DNA of 64,000 nt. It comes from Pontederia crassipes (lineage: Eukaryota > Streptophyta > Magnoliopsida > Commelinales > Pontederiaceae). The stretch is taken from NCBI GenBank assembly GCA_030549335.1, contig CM060196.1, positions 7,083,501 to 7,147,500 on the forward strand, in the 5' to 3' direction. Below, piece by piece: positions 25,371-36,301 of this stretch (position 1 is its first letter; every line of letters begins with the position of its first letter). The position numbers and the translations under genes were made by a program. The notes beneath the pieces are model-generated. The model made no database searches. It had not been told where the DNA came from and saw only the letters and a program-made list of their open reading frames with translations.

Positions 25371-26006
25371 AGATTGACTAAGATTTTGGTTAGGATTATA
25401 ATTTGAAATAAGTTGGGATATTATCAGTATTAATAAGGTCAATTAGGATATTTATATGATGTTCAGGATTAAGTAATATTAGGTATATTTGTTAAACAAT
25501 GATACGTATCTTATCTAATATTAACGAAACTCACACTTGATTTAAACAATTACAAAATAAAAACTAAAAGATTAAATAAAGTATTTATTTAATAGCTAAA
25601 TTGAATTTATTTATTTTACTCCAATTAAATTTATTTATTTTTTATTGAAAATTTTTCCCAATTGCACATATATTATTATCTTATATAACTAACTTTCAAT
25701 TATCAATATTTGTATTTGAACAAATCCAGAATTACAAAAAAAAAAAAACTGAAATAATTTTGCAGATATATTAAGATTATATGTATATACTATGATCCGA
25801 AATATATCAAGATTGTAAATATAAATATTAATCATATTAGATGACGTCTTTTAATCAGGATTTTAATTAGAATTTGAAACACATTAGGATTCATAATTTT
25901 ATTAATTTATTTAAGGGATGACCTTCCAACTTCGGAGGCAAAATTGACTAACAATTTTGTTTAGGATTACATTTTGAAATAGGTTGGAACATTATCAGTG
26001 TTAATG
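25328..26006 (+). repeat. Direct repeat pair of about 108 bp
   Basis: 25,328-25,436 and 25,899-26,006 match through TTATTTAA(A/G)GGAT, GATTGACTAA-like, TAGGATTA, TTTGAAATA(A/G)GTTGG and ATTATCAGT(A/G)TTAAT. The 460 bp between them is A+T-rich. Together with the neighbouring array they look like remains of a larger duplicated segment. Confidence 0.55.
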
Positions 26007-28130
26007 TTTCATACGTTGATTAAGAATAATTCTACTAAAATCATAATAATATTATTACTACGTTTAAGATATTTCAATTTAATAGAAAGTTAAAATTAAT
26101 TCTTTTGCTGCATACGGAGACAAACATATTGGTGTTTGAATCTCAAGGCTAATCACAACTTAAGTAGAATTTAATTTATGTTTGTTATTAATTTAGTCTA
26201 GTTTAACATTAGGATATGCAAAATTAGGATATGTTAATATACTTAATATTAATATCTATAGGATAAAATTAAAATTTTACACGATTTTTTAGGATTAGGA
26301 TTTACATTATCTTTTAGTATTAAGATTAATATTTAAATTTAGAATAAATTAAGTGATTGGAATATGTTTAACATATGACACATCTACGCATTATTACGCT
26401 CACATATTTTTACCTATCCTTTTATATGTGATTTTTATTTTTTTAAAATAGTTTTAGGGTGTTTCTTAAAATTTTAAAAAATAATCCAAAAAATAACGAA
26501 CGATTTTTTTAATCGAAAATACGACCCTAGCCACCCCTATAAAGCCCAGGGTTTACAACGAAATAAGAAAATAAGTAGGTGGAATGAAAATTGTATGATA
26601 ATTTAATTTAAAGAAGTTACATTTAATTTGATTGTAGATGTAACTGATATTTTAAAAGGTGAATTAAATTTTTTGATTAAAGTTTAGGATGCGATGTAAG
26701 TGATTAAAGCATTACTCCATTAAATGTATTATTTATTTCAAGTAATATATTTTATAAAAACTAAATTTAAATGATTAATTAATTACAATTTTGTATTTCA
26801 GTGTATAACTTTCAATAAATATTATAAAAATATTTTTTGTACTACATTATCATTGTAGATTGTTTTGAATTTAAAAGCTTTTGGTTTTTTATTTACTATT
26901 ATTATTTGTTATTATACTTTTGCCTTTTATTTTAACAGCCTTTAATTATTCTGACTTTTCATCTAGCAACTACTATTACTATTTTTTTGTTTTAGTTGTA
27001 CCTTACAACAACTCTTTTGTTGTATCTCAAGCGGTGCCCATCATCCAATCAACTTGGCTTGGTTATGCGTAGTAGTCATATGTTAGAAATCTTAATTGTT
27101 AGACATGTCCGATTAATGAGACTATCTTAAGCAAATATAATAACTTACAACAACTTACGGTCCTTACATTTTCACTTCGAAAATAAAAAAAAAGACCGAA
27201 GTAGTCGATCCCACCAAAAAAAAAAAAGACCGAACAAGTCGATCCCCCCACCACTAGCAAGGCAAGCTTTATTCTTCCAACGAAACCGCATTATTCTTCC
27301 TCGTGGTGGCCGAAGGGACGAAAAATGTCAAACAAACGAAGCAGTTAGGATTTGTTTCGCAAATAATTAATGGAAGGATGGATGAGATGGCGTAATGAGT
27401 GATGAGGAGGTGGTGTGATGTGTCATTAAGTTCATATTTGAATAATAAATTATATAAGGTGTGGAGCGAGGTAAGAAAAAATTTATTTATATAAAAATTG
27501 TTTTTACTCTTCATTATATATTTAAAGTATTTATAATCATTAATTAGGAATGAGCATGGGCCGAGATAATCTGGTCTCCATCGTCTGCAACAGCTCAAAT
27601 TTTTCGAATTTTTTCCCAATCCGATGGATAATTGGGTCAGGACCGGATCTCATTTCTTTGAGACCCAATGGATCATATCCAAATTTTACGTCACGACTCG
27701 ATTGAATAGTAAGATGTAAAAAATGATGATATGGGAGATGAAAGTTAGAGAGAGAGAGAGAAATATTGTTTAATTTGGTAAGAAGAGAAATAATTTTATT
27801 TGGTAATAAAAAAAGAGATTAATTTAGTCTAAAATAATCTATTTCTTCTAATTTTACAAAAATTGGTGAAATAAAAAATATGGTGTTTGAAGGACTTAAC
27901 TATTTCACCCCACTTCTTTTAATTTAAATAAAAAATATAATAAAATATTATTTAACTAATTTTATTCTCTCATATCCCATCCCATCCCTCCGTATCCCTC
28001 GATTCAAATAGATCCTTAGAGATGGACATAAGAAAGATTCGACGGACTAAAACATATTATAAAATTAATTAATATTAAAATATTTAATAATATCTTCTTA
28101 AGTTGCAATTAAAATAGTATATAGGATCAA
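26007..28130. other. A+T-rich intergenic DNA
   Basis: No gene is recognised. A short tandem duplication of about 35 bp (AAAGACCGAAGTAGTCGATC and AAAGACCGAACAAGTCGATC) lies at 27,188-27,250. Near 27,545 GAATGAGCATGGGCCGAG resembles one end of a hAT-type MITE, but no matching second end was found. Confidence 0.45.
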
Positions 28131-28139
28131 AATTTAATT

Positions 28140-28797
28140 AGAATTTATGATTATAAAGTATATATAAGAGAAGGGAGGTGGAGAGGAGGGTGGGGGTGCT
28201 CTTTCCTGCGCGCACCAAAGCAGGGTAGGTTGACACACACGTAGAGAAGGGGTCTTTCCTAGGCGCGCTGGCGCAGAGACAGCCAGCGCACGTGCAAAGA
28301 AAGGTGGCTTCTCTTTCTTGTGCATGACGGCACACGCAGAGAAGCCCCCTCTCTCTTCCCTTAGCGCATCAGAGTGCCCCTGTGATGGCGCACACGCACG
28401 AAAGAGAGGGGAGGGGGAGGTGACACCCCCGCTCTGCGACCTTTTTGTGCGCGTCGGAGCGCCCCTACGTAGGTGCACGGGTAGAAAAGAGAGGGGGTCG
28501 TCCCTCAACTCTGCAATCTTTCTTATGCATGCCTGCGCCGACACGCACACAAGAAAGAGAGGAGGAGGGTCTCCCTCCGTGATCTTCGCTGACCTTCGAC
28601 GTATGTCGTAGAGTGGGGGGCGACCCTATAACGACTTGACATCTATGGATTAAGATGATCTCATTGAATAGTTCAACATGGGTAAAACACGAAGGTAATA
28701 TGTAGCTACTCTTTTCACTTATCAAAATGCATTTTAAATTCGTGCGGACCGAGAGCCCTAAGCGAATAATATCTTGATTGGGTTGGGGGGTGTTACA
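28140..28797 (+). mobile_element. Gypsy-type LTR remnant with primer-site-like sequence
   Basis: A TATA-like run (TATATAAGAG at about 28,161) is followed by a GC-rich segment (GCGCGC, AGAAAGAGAGGAGG words). It ends GGGGTGTTACA at 28,797 and is followed by TGATATTAGAGC, two mismatches from the standard TGGTATCAGAGC primer site. The left edge is not defined. A copy of its last 140 bp recurs at 29,023-29,165, and a shorter one at about 29,646-29,695. No coding region follows, so it is a fossil fragment of unknown age. Confidence 0.5.
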
Positions 28798-29115
28798 TAT
28801 GATATTAGAGCCGCTCCGCGTGGGCCTCTGTGCATGGTGATGTGCGATCACTCAACGAGTACGTTGAATCTCTTAAGAGGGGAGGTGTGCATCAAGCATG
28901 TCTTAAGTCACAGGAGACATGTTGGATATATATATGAGTATATGAGAACATGTCCTTCACTAGGTGTGTCGCGTGAAAAAACTGTGTGGGTCGAGGCTAG
29001 AGCTGACAATATCACATGCTAGTCTCATTGAATAGTCCAACGTGGACAAAACACGGAGGTGGTCATCGGCTAATATGTAGCTACTTCTTCACCTATTAAG
29101 ACGCATTTTAAATTC

Positions 29116-29645
29116 GTGCGGGCCGAAAGCTCAAAACGAATAATATCTTGATCGGGCCCGAGTGTTTCAGACCCCCCTTTCCTATGCATGCCGACACAAA
29201 GAAAGGGTTTTTCAGTGAATTTTTTCTTCATTTTTATTTATTATTTCTTGTGTTATATGATTAGGGATAATTTAGTCTTTTCATAAATGAGAAAAAGTAA
29301 AAATAATGAGAAATGTGATCGAAGTTAATAGAAGGATTAAAGTGAAAAAATCATAATAGTTCGTAATTTGGAGTTAGATGTGAAAAATTATAATAGTTTA
29401 GGAATGATTTATGGAAATAACAAAAAAAAATTGGAGGTCTTCCTTCTATTAAGAGGCTCAATTTGCTTTTTTTTCAAAAGGCTACAATTTCATTAATCAT
29501 TATCCCTTAAGACATCATGATACAAAATACTTTGAAGCTCCAACGAAGGAGCTTCCGACCGAAAAATATGTTGTTGGTTGCGTCTATTAGTTTTGGCAAG
29601 ATGATCGGCAGCCATATTACAATTTTTGTGTACATTTGTGATAAC
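29116..29645. repeat. Tandem duplication, unit 1 (about 530 bp)
   Basis: The unit runs from GTGCGGGCCGAAAGC through an LTR-tail phrase (AATATCTTGATCGGGCCCG), a segment resembling one terminal repeat of the Mutator-like MITE at 39,340-39,833, and the C-terminal coding end of a LINE RNase H on the minus strand. It ends ...CATTTGTGATAAC. Unit 2 follows directly. Confidence 0.8.
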
Positions 29646-30192
29646 GTGCGGGATGAGAGCCCAAAGCGAATAATATCTTGATCAAGTCCGGGTGTTTCAG
29701 ACCTCTCTTCCCTGTGCGTGACAACGCAAAGAAAGGGTTTTTCAGTGAAATTTTTTTCTTCATTTTTATTTATTATTGATTGTGTTATATGACTAGGGAT
29801 AATTTAGTCTTTTCATAAATAAGAAAAGACAAAAATAATGAGAAATGTAATAGAAGTCAACAGAAGGATTAAAATGAAAAAAATAACAGTAGTTTAGAAA
29901 TATAAATAATAAGTTCGTAGTTTGGAGTTAGACGTGAAAAATCATAATAGTTAAGGAATGGTTTATGAAAATAACCCAAAAAAAAATAGAGGTCTTCCTT
30001 CTATTGAGAGGCTCAATCTGCTTTTTTTTTAAAAGGCTTCATTAATCATCATCCCTTAAGGCATCACAATACAAAATACTTTGAAGCTTCAACGAAGGAA
30101 CTTCCGACCGAAAAATATGTTGTTGGTTGCCTATCAGTTTTGCCAAGATGATCAGCAGTCATATTACAATTTCTGTGTACATTTGTGATAAC
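29646..30192. repeat. Tandem duplication, unit 2 (about 547 bp)
   Basis: It repeats unit 1 in the same order, from GTGCGGGATGAGAGCCC to CATTTGTGATAAC, with many substitutions and small indels. The junction at 29,645/29,646 has no extra sequence. Its right end continues into the upstream part of the RNase H fragment, so unit 2 is probably the original and unit 1 the copy. Confidence 0.8.
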
Positions 30193-30517
30193 ATAGGATT
30201 GAAAATAAATAACCAAATGTCTAAAACAATAGATCTAATTTGCAAGCAGCTTGCTTTAGGATGATTTGGATGAGAGCTTTTGAGTCCATCTACGTGCACA
30301 TGCTCTAGAATCCAAGTTGCTTTTGCAGTCCAACAATAAGTCCCCAGGCTTCGGCTTCCATGGCAGAGCCACCCATCAGAGAGCACCTGCAAATAAAAGG
30401 GTACTGTTAGTTGATCTAATTATGTATCCTACTCCTCCCCCAAGCTTAGGATGCAAAAAAGATTCATCTGAGTTCAATTTGACCCAGCTGGGCAGGGGAG
30501 GCTTCCATTGTGCTTGC
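30064..30517 (-). pseudogene. LINE-type RNase H (RVT_3) fragment, broken
   Basis: The minus strand encodes pieces of the RNase H domain found at the end of plant L1-type LINEs and in related RNase H-like genes. WKPPLPSWVKLNSD includes the first catalytic Asp and is followed by GGGVGYIIR. In another frame comes AMEAEAWGLIVGLQ, with the catalytic Glu. Near 30,130-30,185 VHRNCNMTADHLAKT gives the last catalytic Asp, and a stop follows at about 30,064. The 454-nt span matches the normal domain size, but a frameshift near 30,375 and stops in the middle mean no single frame is open. The C-terminal part is duplicated in the tandem unit to the left (VHKNCNMAADHLAKT at about 29,580-29,640). No reverse transcriptase was found upstream. 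Confidence 0.7.
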
Positions 30518-30526
30518 AGTGGGGGT

Positions 30527-30765
30527 TGCCTCAGAAGAGTGGTATGAGTAATATTCATAATAGCTAACAAGTGTATGCTCCTAGATCTGTGACATAGTTG
30601 CTCTCGTGGAATGAAAGTGTGCTTCATTCATCACGAGGGTGGGGGTTGTCTGAGAAGAGTGGTATGAGTCATATTCATGATAGCTAACAAGTGCCTGCTC
30701 CTAGATCTATGACATGGTTGCTTTGGTGGAATGAAAGTGTACTTCATTCATCATGTTCAAACAAA
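30527..30765 (+). repeat. Tandem duplication of about 120 bp (two units)
   Basis: GGGGTTGCCTCAGAAGAGTG... at about 30,525-30,644 is repeated as GGGGTTGTCTGAGAAGAGTG... at about 30,645-30,765. Both contain TGGTATGAGT, ATAGCTAACAAGTG and GGAATGAAAGTGT. A further phrase at about 30,824 (GAGGTCTTCCTTCTAGTGAG) recurs inside both 540-bp units, so the whole 28.6-30.9 kb block has been shuffled by repeated duplication. Confidence 0.7.
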
Positions 30766-30999
30766 TATGGATTGAAATCTAGCAGAAATGATGCTTCTAC
30801 CTCTCATTGTCGAAGAAAAATTAGAGGTCTTCCTTCTAGTGAGAGGCTCAATTCACTTGCTTTCGCCCTCCTGTGGCTATTAGAGATGAACAAAAGAACT
30901 TGCATCTTTATGATCAAATATTTAAAATTGATGTGAATTTCTAACATTCTATGGGAGAGGGATATAACCTTTCAGTAGAGGAACTCGACAAATAGGAAT

Positions 31000-31462
31000 A
31001 GGGGTGCTCATCGGGTCAAGTTAACTCAATGAATTCGACCCGCTTCAAGTTGAGTCAGCTCAAATCGATGGTTGCATCGGGTACATGCTGAAAATTTTCA
31101 ATCCGAGTAGATTTGAGTAGATCTAATGACCTAACTTTTTATTTTAATTTTTAAAATTACAATGTTTTAATTTGATTTTAAGATGATAGTTGATTATCTT
31201 AAATATCAAATTTCTAAAATATGAAAAAATAATATTTGAATATTGTAAAAAGATGATTTTAATATTCAAAATGAATGTTTAGTATAATTTTTTTGTATAC
31301 TAAATATAAAAAATAAAGAAAAGTAAGAAAGTGATCGAATAATACCAGGTTGGATCGGGTTAGAGCTTTCAATGGGATATAATTTGATCCAACCCATCTC
31401 TAACCATATTTACTTGATTGACTTGGATGTGGGGTCAGATCTAATCCGACCCATGAGCACCG
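31000..31462. mobile_element. hAT-type MITE (463 bp)
   Basis: The left end AGGGGTGCTCATCGGGTC and the right end GACCCATGAGCACCG are inverted copies. The flanks ATAGGAAT (30,992-30,999) and ATAAGAAT (31,463-31,470) make an 8-bp target duplication with one mismatch. GC-rich ends and an A+T-rich middle without coding capacity resemble the hAT element at 10,788, though the interiors differ. Confidence 0.75.
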
Positions 31463-33569
31463 ATAAGAATTTTTATTTTTGGTAAAGGAAAGATAACTTT
31501 TTTAGAGAAAATTTTTCCTATGTGAATGGCCTTTTGATCTTGATATGCGGGACAATATTAAATGCTACAACTTGTTGTTCAAAGAACGTGCACTATAATC
31601 AGCGAGCTTTTTTTTAATGTTATATTTTTAATATTCATTCAATTTATGTAATGTGTAAAATAAGGTGCAAAATTATCAAAGCAATCACGTAATCAAATTT
31701 GCATAATTTGAATTGTCAAAATCACAGAAGTTAACTTAGCAGTAAAATGACTTACATGTAGTTACAAAATGTATCTAATCAAACTCATCCAATATTGTAA
31801 AAAATGCATAATTGAATAAGAGGTGTTACAAAAATTATTTTATCCAAAATAAGTGATATATTAATAATTAATTTTGACAATATTTCATAATTTTGAAATA
31901 TATCATAATGACCAAGTTTGAAATATTTATCTAGATGACGTGTAAAATATAGTGTTGCAAAATAGATCCACTATCAAGTGCATCAATTATTCAAATAATA
32001 TAATTACTCACAAAAATTAAGTTAATTAATCTATTCACAAAGTTAATAAGAGATAAGTTTTTATTTGAAAGTTTGTTTTATAACATATTTTTTAAAAAAT
32101 ATTGATGTCAACGAGCATTGGATAGTATGAGATCATATTAGGGTAAACTTTGGTAAGCAAAGTTGAATCACAATGAAAATAAGATCAAAATTTTAATATA
32201 AATTATGCTTTAGTTAAATTGTGATGCACATAAAAATATTTGTAATATAAAACGATCTTGAATTTAATTAGACCGAGAATACTTCTCGACTAAATCTTCA
32301 GTTCATTTAGAAATCGGAATACTTTAAGATGTAAGTCTTATGCTATTGAGCACACCTTAAATGATGTGTCATCCAATAAACCATATCTCTACATTCTAAA
32401 AAGGAATCATTCAATGTGACACAAAATTAAAATCATGATAAGTATATCAATAAATTCAAGGTTTAATTGAGTATAAAAAATTAATCTAATGATAAAATAC
32501 AGTCAACTTATCAAAAGGGTCAACAAGTTTATTGTTGACACCTTACAACAACAAAAAATCCCCAAATTAAAGTACAAAAGTAAAATTACATATGACATTA
32601 TTCATCCTAGAATAAATATAAGAAGAGAAGAATTAGCTTTTATGATAGGAAACATTTTCTCATCTCATCTAGTTGAACAACACTAAGATGTCTTTATCAA
32701 TCTGCATTCTTTCAATTTCTCTATCTATATAGAATAATATACTCTTAAATCACTAAAGTTATTTGTCCTTTTATTCCTATTCATAAGCTTTTAGGGGGAT
32801 CCAAGAATTTCAAGGCTGAGTTGAATTTAAATTTAAACTAGAACCCGATTAAACTTCTTAAAAAATATTCTTAAATAACATATTTTAAAAATATGAATAC
32901 TTTCTTTTGTAAGAAATAACTACTTATCCATTATATCTTAAACTCATAGAATCCATATATTCAAGAAATAACTTACATTGCAACTTGCAAAATTAAACGA
33001 ACACTTTTCAAAGAAAGTAATTAGATTCCAAAATTCTTCTTTTGAGTAGCGCCATGGACACTACATTTTGCCCAAGATATATATATATATATATATATGT
33101 ATCAAGTTGGAGGAGTCTGATTCAACTACTATTCTTCTAACAAAGAGTTCCCTACACTTCAAAAGTCCTTGTCTCATACTCCATGCCTCAATCTCGAAAG
33201 TTGAATGGAATGTTTTCCTAAGAGTTCCTATCGAAACAAATTTTGTGTTAGTGGATCTTACGGTATAGCCCTCTCCTCCACCTCCCTAAGGCTTAGAAAT
33301 GAATCATATGTGTTCTATTTGAACTCTGATAGAGAAAGGGCTCTAGTGAATTCGGTTATGATCTGTTGGGGTATTCCCCTCATTAGTCAGTGCTCTTGTC
33401 CAAACTACCACATAGATTGCCTAAATGGAATTGAAGTATGTATTACTTGACCGTTGGATATCCCAAAGGCACAAGACAAAAATAAGCAATAGCCTAACAC
33501 TCAAAGGGGAATCAACCTAACTATGGGGAAGCTTTCATAAGAAATTTTGACCTTGGGAGGAAGGTGGCA
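31463..33569. other. Intergenic DNA without recognised genes
   Basis: Mostly A+T-rich. A (TA)n run lies at 33,077-33,099. From about 33,100 to 33,470 composition is more balanced and an 81-codon plus-strand frame is open (33,205-33,450, with the phrase LVNSVMICWGIPLISQCSC). I recognise no family and treat it as unassigned. Confidence 0.4.
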
Positions 33570-34199
33570 TTACACTACTAGAAAAATGACTTTAAACGAC
33601 CATAATTAACGAAGAGATTTAAAACTGGTCATTAAACATTGTCGGCAACAATAAGATAAGAAAAAAACTGATCCTTAATATTTTTATGACTAGTCGTTAA
33701 AAGTTAATTATAAGAACAAAGTTAGACTTGACGTTAAAATATCTAAATTAACGACTACTATCTCTTCGTTAAAAATATTGATGAGTCGAATAAAACAATA
33801 TCCCCTAAAGTAATATTAGTAATATTTAGAAGATATAATTATTTTTAATTTATTTTTTATTTTAGTTTCTTCTCTCAATCGACATTTCTTCTTCTCCAAT
33901 AATATTATTATTTTAATATTCAAAATAATATTATTTTTAAAGTTTTAATATCATTAATAAAAGATAAAAAATATCATTAATATTTATTTCCTAAAAAACT
34001 GATGAAAACATAAAAAATAATGCTTAATATTTTAAGATTAAAGTTAAAAGAAACTTTTGCTTATACCACCATTAATAACAATTAGGGTATACCTCCTTTA
34101 ACCTAATCATTTTACCTCTTCTTCTTCAATGTGTCGTCCGTCTTCCCTCGCACACGCCCGCACCGGACGTGGACGAACAATCGACTTCGGCGACTGAGG

Positions 34200-34560
34200 C
34201 AGTTACGCACACACCCTCATGGCTGTTGAAGTTGGCTCACAAGAGGAGGCGGTCCTCGACGGCTGCATCTCACACTGAGATGGCCGTCGAGGTTGCCTCT
34301 ATGCAGAGGCGACTTCGGTGGCTGCCTCACGCGCAGAGGCGGCCCTCAATGGCCGCCTCTTGCGCTGAGGAGGCCGTCGGGGTCACCTCTGTGCAGAGGC
34401 CGCCTCTATGCGAGAGGCGGCCATCGAGGCACTTTTGGTGGCCGCCTCTCTGCGCAAAGGCGGCTTCGGCAGCTGCCTCTCGCGCGAGGCAGCTTCGGCG
34501 GCCGCCTCTCGCAAGCGCTGAGGCGGCCGAGGGCCTCCTCTCGCACTGGGCGATTGTCGG
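34200..34560. repeat. GC-rich GAGGCGGC / GCCGCCTCT minisatellite
   Basis: About ten degenerate copies of a unit built on GCAGAGGCGGCC-type and GGCCGCCTCT-type words, in both orientations, so the block is rich in small palindromes. Several reading frames stay open across it on both strands. That is expected from GC-rich repeats and is not evidence of a gene. A shorter related stretch (GGCGACGGCTGTCTCTCACG) lies near 35,448. Confidence 0.65.
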
Positions 34561-34611
34561 GGCTATTTCTACGCGTGAGACAGCTGCCTCCATGCATGAC
34601 ATCGCTGCCAA

Positions 34612-34785
34612 GCCGGAACCCGATTGCGAACAGACTGCCAACACCGGCGCCGTTGATGCAAGAGGCTTCATCCTGTGACACGACTGTTGAGCCAGAACCC
34701 ATGACTTCGAACAGATACCCCACACGCCGGCGCTGGCGCCATTGAGATTATTGCAGGAGGCTTCGTCCTCGGTAGACGACTGTGA
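34612..34785 (+). repeat. Tandem duplication inside the CACTA element
   Basis: Two copies of about 75-95 bp, each running from a CC(G/A)GAACCC phrase through GAACAGA, CACCGGCGCC- or GCCGGCGCTGG-like words and GAGGCTTC(A/G)TCCT to ACGACTGT. Confidence 0.6.
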
Positions 34786-35026
34786 CAACGGCAAGGGAGA
34801 AGAGGAATAGTCTTTGAGGATGCTCTAATGGAAGAGGAATTGCAAGAGGTAAAATAACATTGTATTTCACGATCGAAGGGAGACGTGTTTTGATTTTTCT
34901 TTAAAATCATTCTTAATAACATTGTTCATTTGTTCTATATCCTTTTTTTTATTTTGGATTCATGTTCATTTTGATCCTATAATTCGGAGTTTGTTATTTG
35001 TGCTTCACCTTTTGCTCTGCCTCCAT

Positions 35027-35098
35027 CCAGATATTGATAATGACTGGCAAGATCATCAGCGCGGAGATCGAGAGCTCTGACACCATCGACAAACTACA
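35027..35098 (+). pseudogene. Captured ubiquitin-gene fragment inside the CACTA element
   Basis: Immediately after a pyrimidine-rich stretch ending in CAG at about 35,029, the plus strand reads IQILIMTGKIISAEIESSDT followed by IDKL. It aligns with the start of ubiquitin, whose corresponding residues are [20 protein letters not shown] then DTIDNVK, with scattered substitutions and a small deletion. The match stops after about 24 residues. ESSDTID favours ubiquitin over the related RUB/NEDD8 proteins, which read EPTDTID there. Start at an apparent splice acceptor suggests a piece of genomic DNA including intron sequence was copied. It is far too short to make functional ubiquitin. Alternative: the N-terminal ubiquitin part of a ribosomal fusion gene. 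Confidence 0.7.
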
Positions 35099-35418
35099 AA
35101 TAGTTTTGAATTTTGCCTCTTGTACACAATCATATCTATTTTTTTATAGAATCCATTATTTGCATAGAGGGATTATAAGAGTTTCTTTAAAACTATTTGG
35201 CTATTGCCTGTTTTGTGTATTACATTTCTTGAGGGTTAAAAACAAAGAGAAAATGAATGAGCGCAAATCCTTCCTACTTAAAAGCATTGTTAAGAAGAAG
35301 AGAGGCATATGGAAAACTTGAAAACTATGATGAGCCTATTGCCAGTATGTTTCAAGGTTGTTAAACATGTCTTATGTGGTGGATTATGTTGTCTGATCCA
35401 TATTTATATTTATATTCT

Positions 35419-35441
35419 TTATATATATATATATATATATA
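35419..35441. repeat. (TA)n microsatellite
   Basis: About eleven TA units inside the CACTA element. Confidence 0.9.
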
Positions 35442-36301
35442 GTATGGCGACGGCTGTCTCTCACGCTGGGGTGGCCATCAGGGCCGCCTTCGTGCATGAG
35501 TCGACACTTCTGTTGGTGGGTGGAGCGACCGTGCCTTTTTTTAGGGTTCGATTGGTTCTTCATTGGAGTTTTATTGTTCTCCACATGTGATTGGAGAATT
35601 GCTCTTGTTTGTCATGGTTTTCTTAGGTATGTTCCTTTTACAAATTGACATTAGTTGGTCTTCTAATTGATGGAAACTCATGTCGAACCATGTTTAGAAT
35701 GTCTACTTCTTTGCTACTTGTAAACCTTGAGTACAAACTATAATGTACTCCTCTCTTACCTGCCTTTCTTAGTTGCAATTAGTTATATCTTAAATTAATA
35801 TGAATTGTTCTATCACGCCATAATCACATTTGTCTTCATGACATCACTATGCAACACTGTGTATGAGATACTAATTAAATATCTTCATGCAGACTCAACG
35901 AAATCAACAACAAGCAACAGTAGTAAGTATAAGTTTGTGGTGATGTTCGTGAGCAGCAACAAGAAATATAGCATCGTGGTAACAATTTATAAAGCCACTT
36001 CAAATTTGTGGAAGAAAGACAAGGAAGTTTTGGCAAATTTTAAAGGCACCAACATACTAGTCACTATTAAATTTTTAAATAAGAGAATGATGATGTCTCC
36101 TAAAAAGAATCGACTAGTATTAATACTGGACGATGAAATCCTTTAGCGGCAGGACCTATAGAGAAGAGCCCCGACTAGTTTATTCTTGTTGTTAATGAGT
36201 ATTAATGACTAGATGACAATTTTTAACGACTAGATAACTCTTCCTCAATAATCCAATTTCTTGTAGTGTTAATCCTTCATATTTCTGATTGGTGTTGGTG
36301 G

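Larger units (their letters stand above)
33573..36268. mobile_element. CACTA (En/Spm) transposon, non-autonomous, with captured gene fragments
   Basis: The left end CACTACTAGAAAAATGACTT and the right end, complement CACTACAAGAAATTGG, are standard plant CACTA termini. The 3-bp duplication TTA is at 33,570-33,572 and 36,269-36,271. Subterminal AACGAC / TTAACGAC words recur near both ends, as transposase-binding repeats usually do. At 2,696 bp it lacks a recognisable TNP2-type transposase, so it would depend on another element. The interior is not typical of the family. It holds a GC-rich minisatellite (34,200-34,560), a duplicated segment of about 95 bp (34,612-34,785), a ubiquitin-gene fragment (about 35,027-35,098), and an unidentified coding-like stretch (35,805-36,146) ending at a stop 120 bp from the right terminus. 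Confidence 0.88.

Noticed and set aside
26881-27072. Hydrophobic 63-residue open frame resembling a membrane protein
   Set aside because: It begins at a TTG, is made of T-rich low-complexity DNA, and shows no family or neighbouring exon.
27545-27720. Candidate hAT-type end (GAATGAGCATGGGCC)
   Set aside because: No second inverted end or duplication could be located within 700 bp.
28134-28611. Overlapping GC-rich open frames on both strands
   Set aside because: These fall in an LTR remnant with repeated AGAAAGAGAGG and GCGCGC words. No protein family is visible and both strands are equally open.
34169-34794. Several overlapping long open frames on both strands
   Set aside because: They lie in the GC-rich minisatellite of the CACTA element. 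Stop codons are rare in such sequence in all frames, and the translations are low-complexity Arg/Ala/Gly/Pro-rich repeats without a domain.
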